Shown piece after piece: positions 22,967 through 25,156 of a DNA stretch of 25,156 bases. The stretch lies in assembly GCA_039649115.1 (NCBI GenBank), contig JBBWZQ010000125.1:1-25156 (forward strand), in the 5' to 3' direction. The notes beneath the pieces are model-generated. The model ran no database searches, was not told the DNA's origin, and was given only the letters and a program-made list of their open reading frames with translations. Numbering within the stretch: position 1 is the first letter of the stretch; each line of letters opens with the position of its first letter. A program made the translations under genes and the position numbers. The stretch is from DATEJJ01 sp039649115 (GTDB taxonomy: Bacteria > Actinomycetota > Actinomycetes > Mycobacteriales > Micromonosporaceae).

Positions 22967-23032
22967 CTTGACATGACTATCACGGTCAAGGCTCGGATGG
23001 ACTCGTAATCAACTTCAAGCCACACCGTGATA
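22967..23032 (-). promoter_or_regulatory. Dyad-rich candidate promoter/operator region of the importer operon
   Basis: This is the only AT-richer part of the 366 bp between recR and the importer. CTTGAC (22967-22972) and GTCAAG (22985-22990) form an inverted repeat with a 12-base gap. TATCACGGT (22978-22986) and ACCGTGATA (23024-23032) form a perfect 9-bp inverted repeat 37 bases apart. Several TTGA-type -35 boxes are present on the minus strand (TTGACC, TTGAAG), but no matching -10 is convincing. The rest of 22743-23108 holds the two hairpins listed and no gene. Confidence 0.4.
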
Positions 23033-23061
23033 CCGGCGTGACCTGAGCTTGGTGGTCACGT

Positions 23062-23085
23062 ATGGTAACGGTACACACGTACCAT
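23062..23085. promoter_or_regulatory. Inverted repeat downstream of recR
   Basis: ATGGTA (23062-23067) and TACCAT (23080-23085) are inverted, with an inner GGTAC-ACAC-GTACC (23070-23083) as a second register. It could be an operator for the importer or a weak transcript end for recR. Its role cannot be decided from sequence. Confidence 0.3.
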
Positions 23086-23108
23086 TTGCGCCCTCGGCGA
23101 CCGCGTTG

Positions 23109-23702
23109 TCAAACGGCGCGCCGGCCCTCAAACGCCCGCCCAAGGGTGATCTCGTCCGCGTACTCCAAATCGCCACCAACCGGAAGACCGCTGGCCAGGC
23201 GCGTGACGGTGATGCCCATCGGCTTGATCATCAGGGCGAGGTAGGTGGCCGTCGCCTCGCCCTCGGTGTTGGGGTCCGTCGCCAGGATGAGTTCCTTGAC
23301 CGTACCGTCCGCGAGCCGGATGAGTAGTTCCCGGATTCGCAAATTGTCCGGTCCGACCCCTTCAAGTGGATTGATTGCCCCACCCAGCACGTGATAACGG
23401 CCTCGAAATTCACCCGTTTTCTCGATGGCGGCAACGTCTTTCGGCTCCTCCACAACGCAGAGCAGGTCCTCCGCGCGGCGGGGATCGCGGCAGATCCGGC
23501 ACTGCTCCGCCTCGGCCACGTTGAAGCAGACCGCGCAGAACCGCACCTGGTCCTTGACCCGCTGGAGCGCGGCCGCGAGCCGCTTCACGTCGGTCGGGTC
23601 GGCGGACAGGACGTGGAACGCGATGCGCTGCGCGCTCTTCGGGCCAATGCCCGGCAACCGGCCGAGCTCGTCGATCAGGTCCTGGATCGCGCCCTCATAC
23701 AT
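23109..23702 (-). CDS. recR: Recombination protein RecR
   Basis: A 197-residue DNA-repair protein that works with RecO and RecF to load RecA at gaps. The N-terminal helix-hairpin-helix is in LGRLPGIGPKSAQRIAFH (13-30). A C4 zinc finger is complete: Cys56, Cys59, Cys68 and Cys71. The Toprim domain begins LCVVEEPKDVAAIE (81-94) and includes ILATDPNTEGEATA with its acidic residues. The length is that of the family. The start ATG 23702 has only a weak ribosome site but gives the standard MYEGAIQDLIDELGRLPGIG beginning. It lies 14 bases after ybaB in the conserved dnaX-ybaB-recR order and is probably co-transcribed with them. Confidence 0.98.
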   Translation of the reverse strand: MYEGAIQDLIDELGRLPGIGPKSAQRIAFHVLSADPTDVKRLAAALQRVKDQVRFCAVCFNVAEAEQCRICRDPRRAEDLLCVVEEPKDVAAIEKTGEFRGRYHVLGGAINPLEGVGPDNLRIRELLIRLADGTVKELILATDPNTEGEATATYLALMIKPMGITVTRLASGLPVGGDLEYADEITLGRAFEGRRAV

Positions 23703-23716
23703 CGAAGCCCGCGGAT

Positions 23717-24058
23717 CTAGAAGCCCAGTCCGAGGCCGCCGCCGAGCCCACCGAGGCCGGAGGTGAGCGGGCCCATCTTCTCCTCGGTCAGCTGGCGAAC
23801 CGCCTCGGCCGCGTTGTGGAACGCGGCCAGTACAAGATCTTCAAGAGTCTCGACGTCGTCCGGGTCGACCGCCTTCGGATCAATCTTGATCGAGGTGACC
23901 TCGCCGGCGCCGGTCATCGTCACGGTGACCAGCCCGCCGCCGGCCGTGCCGGTCAGCTCCGCCTCGGCCAGCTCGGCCTGCGCGGTGGCCATCTGCTGCT
24001 GCATCTTCTGCGCCTGCTTCATCAGCTGTTGCAGGTTGGGCTGTCCACCAGGACGCAC
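23717..24058 (-). CDS. ybaB: YbaB/EbfC family nucleoid-associated protein
   Basis: A 113-residue small DNA-binding protein. The helix QLMKQAQKMQQQMATAQAELAEAELTG, read in parts at about residues 11-37, then GGGLVTVTMTGAGEVTSIKIDPKAV and a helix DDVETLEDLVLAAFHNAAEAV are the family hallmarks. The last 20 residues are Gly/Leu-rich (GLGGLGGGLGLGF), a typical floppy tail. GTG 24058 is chosen over ATG 24073 because AGGAG lies seven bases before the GTG and it gives the family-like start MRPGGQPN. It lies between dnaX and recR (24 and 14 bases), as in most bacteria. Confidence 0.96.
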   Translation of the reverse strand: MRPGGQPNLQQLMKQAQKMQQQMATAQAELAEAELTGTAGGGLVTVTMTGAGEVTSIKIDPKAVDPDDVETLEDLVLAAFHNAAEAVRQLTEEKMGPLTSGLGGLGGGLGLGF

Positions 24059-24082
24059 GACACTTCTCCTCATCTGTTCCAG

Positions 24083-25156
24083 CTATGGCTGGCGACGGTC
24101 CACTTCGCCTATCTTCTCGGCTCCCAGGGCCTGTTGCAGCAACTGGAGCGCCTGCTGCTCGCTGGTCTGCCGGGTGGCCTGCTCATCCGCGTCGTCCAGC
24201 GGCTCGTCACCCGGGTCGAAGCCCTCGTACGCCCGCGGATCCCGTACCGGAGCGTCGTAATCGGGGTCGTACGGCGGCTCGTCCGCCGGCGGCGCCGCTG
24301 ACTCGGCAGTGCCCTGCCGGGGCGTCGCTCGGTTGCCCTGCCCTCGGCCGGTGCCGGACCTGCCGCCGGCCGCGGCGGCCCGGGCGGCTGCCCGGCCACC
24401 GCCGCGCGGCCGGGTCCCCGGGTGCGCCTCTTCGCGGGCCTGTGCCCCTTCCCGTGCCGGGGCTCCTTTCCTTACCTGGGCCCCTTCACGGACCTGGGCC
24501 CCTTCACGGACCTGGGCTGCGGGGGGTGTTGGGGTTCTTGGGCGGGTCTGGGTGCCGCGCGGTCGGGGGGTGGTGGTGGTTGGACGGGCTTCCGGGCCGC
24601 CGCTACCTGAGGCGGCGGCCAGCCCCGTGTCCTCGGCGTCGCCACCCAGCCGGGCGGGCGTGGGCCATCCGCCGTCGTCGTCGATCGGGTTGACGGCCGG
24701 CGGGGCCTGGGAGGGCTGATTCCTGGTGGCCTGAGTCTGGCCGGTGCCACTCCGCCCGGACCCGCTCTTACCTGGTTCATTCCGGCCGGTCGTCTCGTTC
24801 TGGCGGGTGTCGCTCTGGCCTGGGGTCCTACCGGGTGCGGGCTGTCCGGGGCCGGCCTCCTGACCGCTCGCGGACTGGGCGCTCGCGGACTGGGCGCTCG
24901 CGGGATGGGCGCTCGCGGGATGGGCGGGGGCAGATTGGGCGCTCGCGGGATGGGCGGGGGTAGCCGCCTGGCCGCCGACCTCGCACCGCACCTGCCAGGT
25001 ATCACCCAGCACCTCGTGCACCGCGTCGCGCAGGTACTGCGGCTCGCTGGCCACCGAGTTGGCGTGGAAACCGTGCTTGAACACGAGCACCAGCGTGTTG
25101 CCGTCGACCTCGCGCACGGTCGCCTCGCCGAGCAGCGCCGCAGCTCTCTGCTTCCT
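24083..25156 (-). CDS. dnaX: DNA polymerase III subunit gamma/tau, C-terminal part (5' end outside window)
   Basis: The frame is open to the window edge, so only the last 357 residues are seen; the ATPase domains lie outside. The first 50 visible residues (RKQRAAALLGEATVREVDG, then LVLVFKHGFHANSV... VLGDTWQVRCEVGG) match the short domain that follows the clamp-loader collar in actinobacterial DnaX. The rest is a long low-complexity linker with Ala/Ser/Gln/His pentapeptide repeats, Arg/Pro/Thr stretches, a REGAQV-type hexapeptide run and an acidic end (PPYDPDYDAPVRDPRAYEGFDPGDEPLDDADEQ, in part). It closes with a helix rich in Gln and Leu, QQALQLLQQALGAEKIGEVDRRQP, in part. The identity rests on this domain and on the ybaB-recR neighbours. 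No frameshift site for a short gamma form is in the visible part. Confidence 0.9.
   Translation of the reverse strand, partial: RKQRAAALLGEATVREVDGNTLVLVFKHGFHANSVASEPQYLRDAVHEVLGDTWQVRCEVGGQAATPAHPASAQSAPAHPASAHPASAQSASAQSASGQEAGPGQPAPGRTPGQSDTRQNETTGRNEPGKSGSGRSGTGQTQATRNQPSQAPPAVNPIDDDGGWPTPARLGGDAEDTGLAAASGSGGPEARPTTTTPRPRGTQTRPRTPTPPAAQVREGAQVREGAQVRKGAPAREGAQAREEAHPGTRPRGGGRAAARAAAAGGRSGTGRGQGNRATPRQGTAESAAPPADEPPYDPDYDAPVRDPRAYEGFDPGDEPLDDADEQATRQTSEQQALQLLQQALGAEKIGEVDRRQP
24428..24517 (-). repeat. 18-bp coding repeats in the dnaX linker
   Basis: Units of 18 bp encode a hexapeptide run of the REGAQV type (about five copies, the two at 24481-24517 nearly identical in DNA). They form a charged, probably helical or disordered linker. 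Confidence 0.85.
24865..24959 (-). repeat. 15-bp coding repeats in the dnaX linker
   Basis: Units starting at 24865, 24880, 24895, 24910 and 24940 share CGCTCGCGGRMTGGG; the unit at 24925 is degenerate. They encode pentapeptides such as PASAH and SASAQ in the tau linker. The period is a multiple of three and the frame is kept. Confidence 0.9.

Noticed and set aside
24865..24959. Possible CRISPR array because of regular short repeats
   Set aside because: The 15-bp units are head to tail with no spacers, keep the dnaX frame and have no cas genes nearby.

Overview
The window is high-GC DNA from an actinomycete. Most genes use GC-ending codons, GTG starts are common, Shine-Dalgarno (SD) sites are purine-rich, and several genes have a -10-like TANNNT box almost on the start codon. 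The gene sets dnaX-ybaB-recR and lysC-asd, together with leuA, are typical of Actinobacteria; from memory the overall arrangement resembles Micromonosporaceae (Actinoplanes/Micromonospora-like). That family placement is an inference, because no rRNA is present.

Layout. 1-2130 (+): the C-terminal end of a large secreted Ig/cadherin-repeat protein, a strong terminator, then a secreted beta-propeller-like protein. 2141-4216 (-): a PAS-PAS hybrid histidine kinase with a C-terminal receiver. 4365-7997 (+): an alpha/beta hydrolase, DNA polymerase IV (dinB) with a perfect SOS box touching its start codon, and a GAF-GGDEF diguanylate cyclase. 8214-10358 (-): a drug-efflux MFS transporter and its TetR regulator, with a perfect palindromic operator over a consensus -35 box. 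10435-12770 (-): lysC-asd (aspartate pathway), with a convincing internal start for the aspartokinase beta subunit. 12880-16516 (+): a putative lipoprotein, a leucine-rich leader peptide and leader structures, leuA, a lipoprotein HNH nuclease and a translationally coupled 87-residue protein of unknown function. 16517-22742 (-): a complete oligopeptide/dipeptide ABC importer in the order permease C, binding protein, permease B, ATPase D, ATPase F. 23109-25156 (-): recR, ybaB and the C-terminal part of dnaX.

Most of the window is chromosomal housekeeping DNA: amino-acid biosynthesis (lysC, asd, leuA), DNA replication/repair (dnaX, ybaB, recR, dinB) and nutrient uptake. I see no transposase, integrase, phage genes, tRNA, rRNA or CRISPR array. 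The most rewarding signals are regulatory: the SOS box on dinB, the TetR operator, the leu leader with an SD hairpin, and the dyad-rich leader of the peptide importer. The least explained gene pair is the secreted HNH nuclease with its overlapping small partner. No wholly new multi-gene system is evident.
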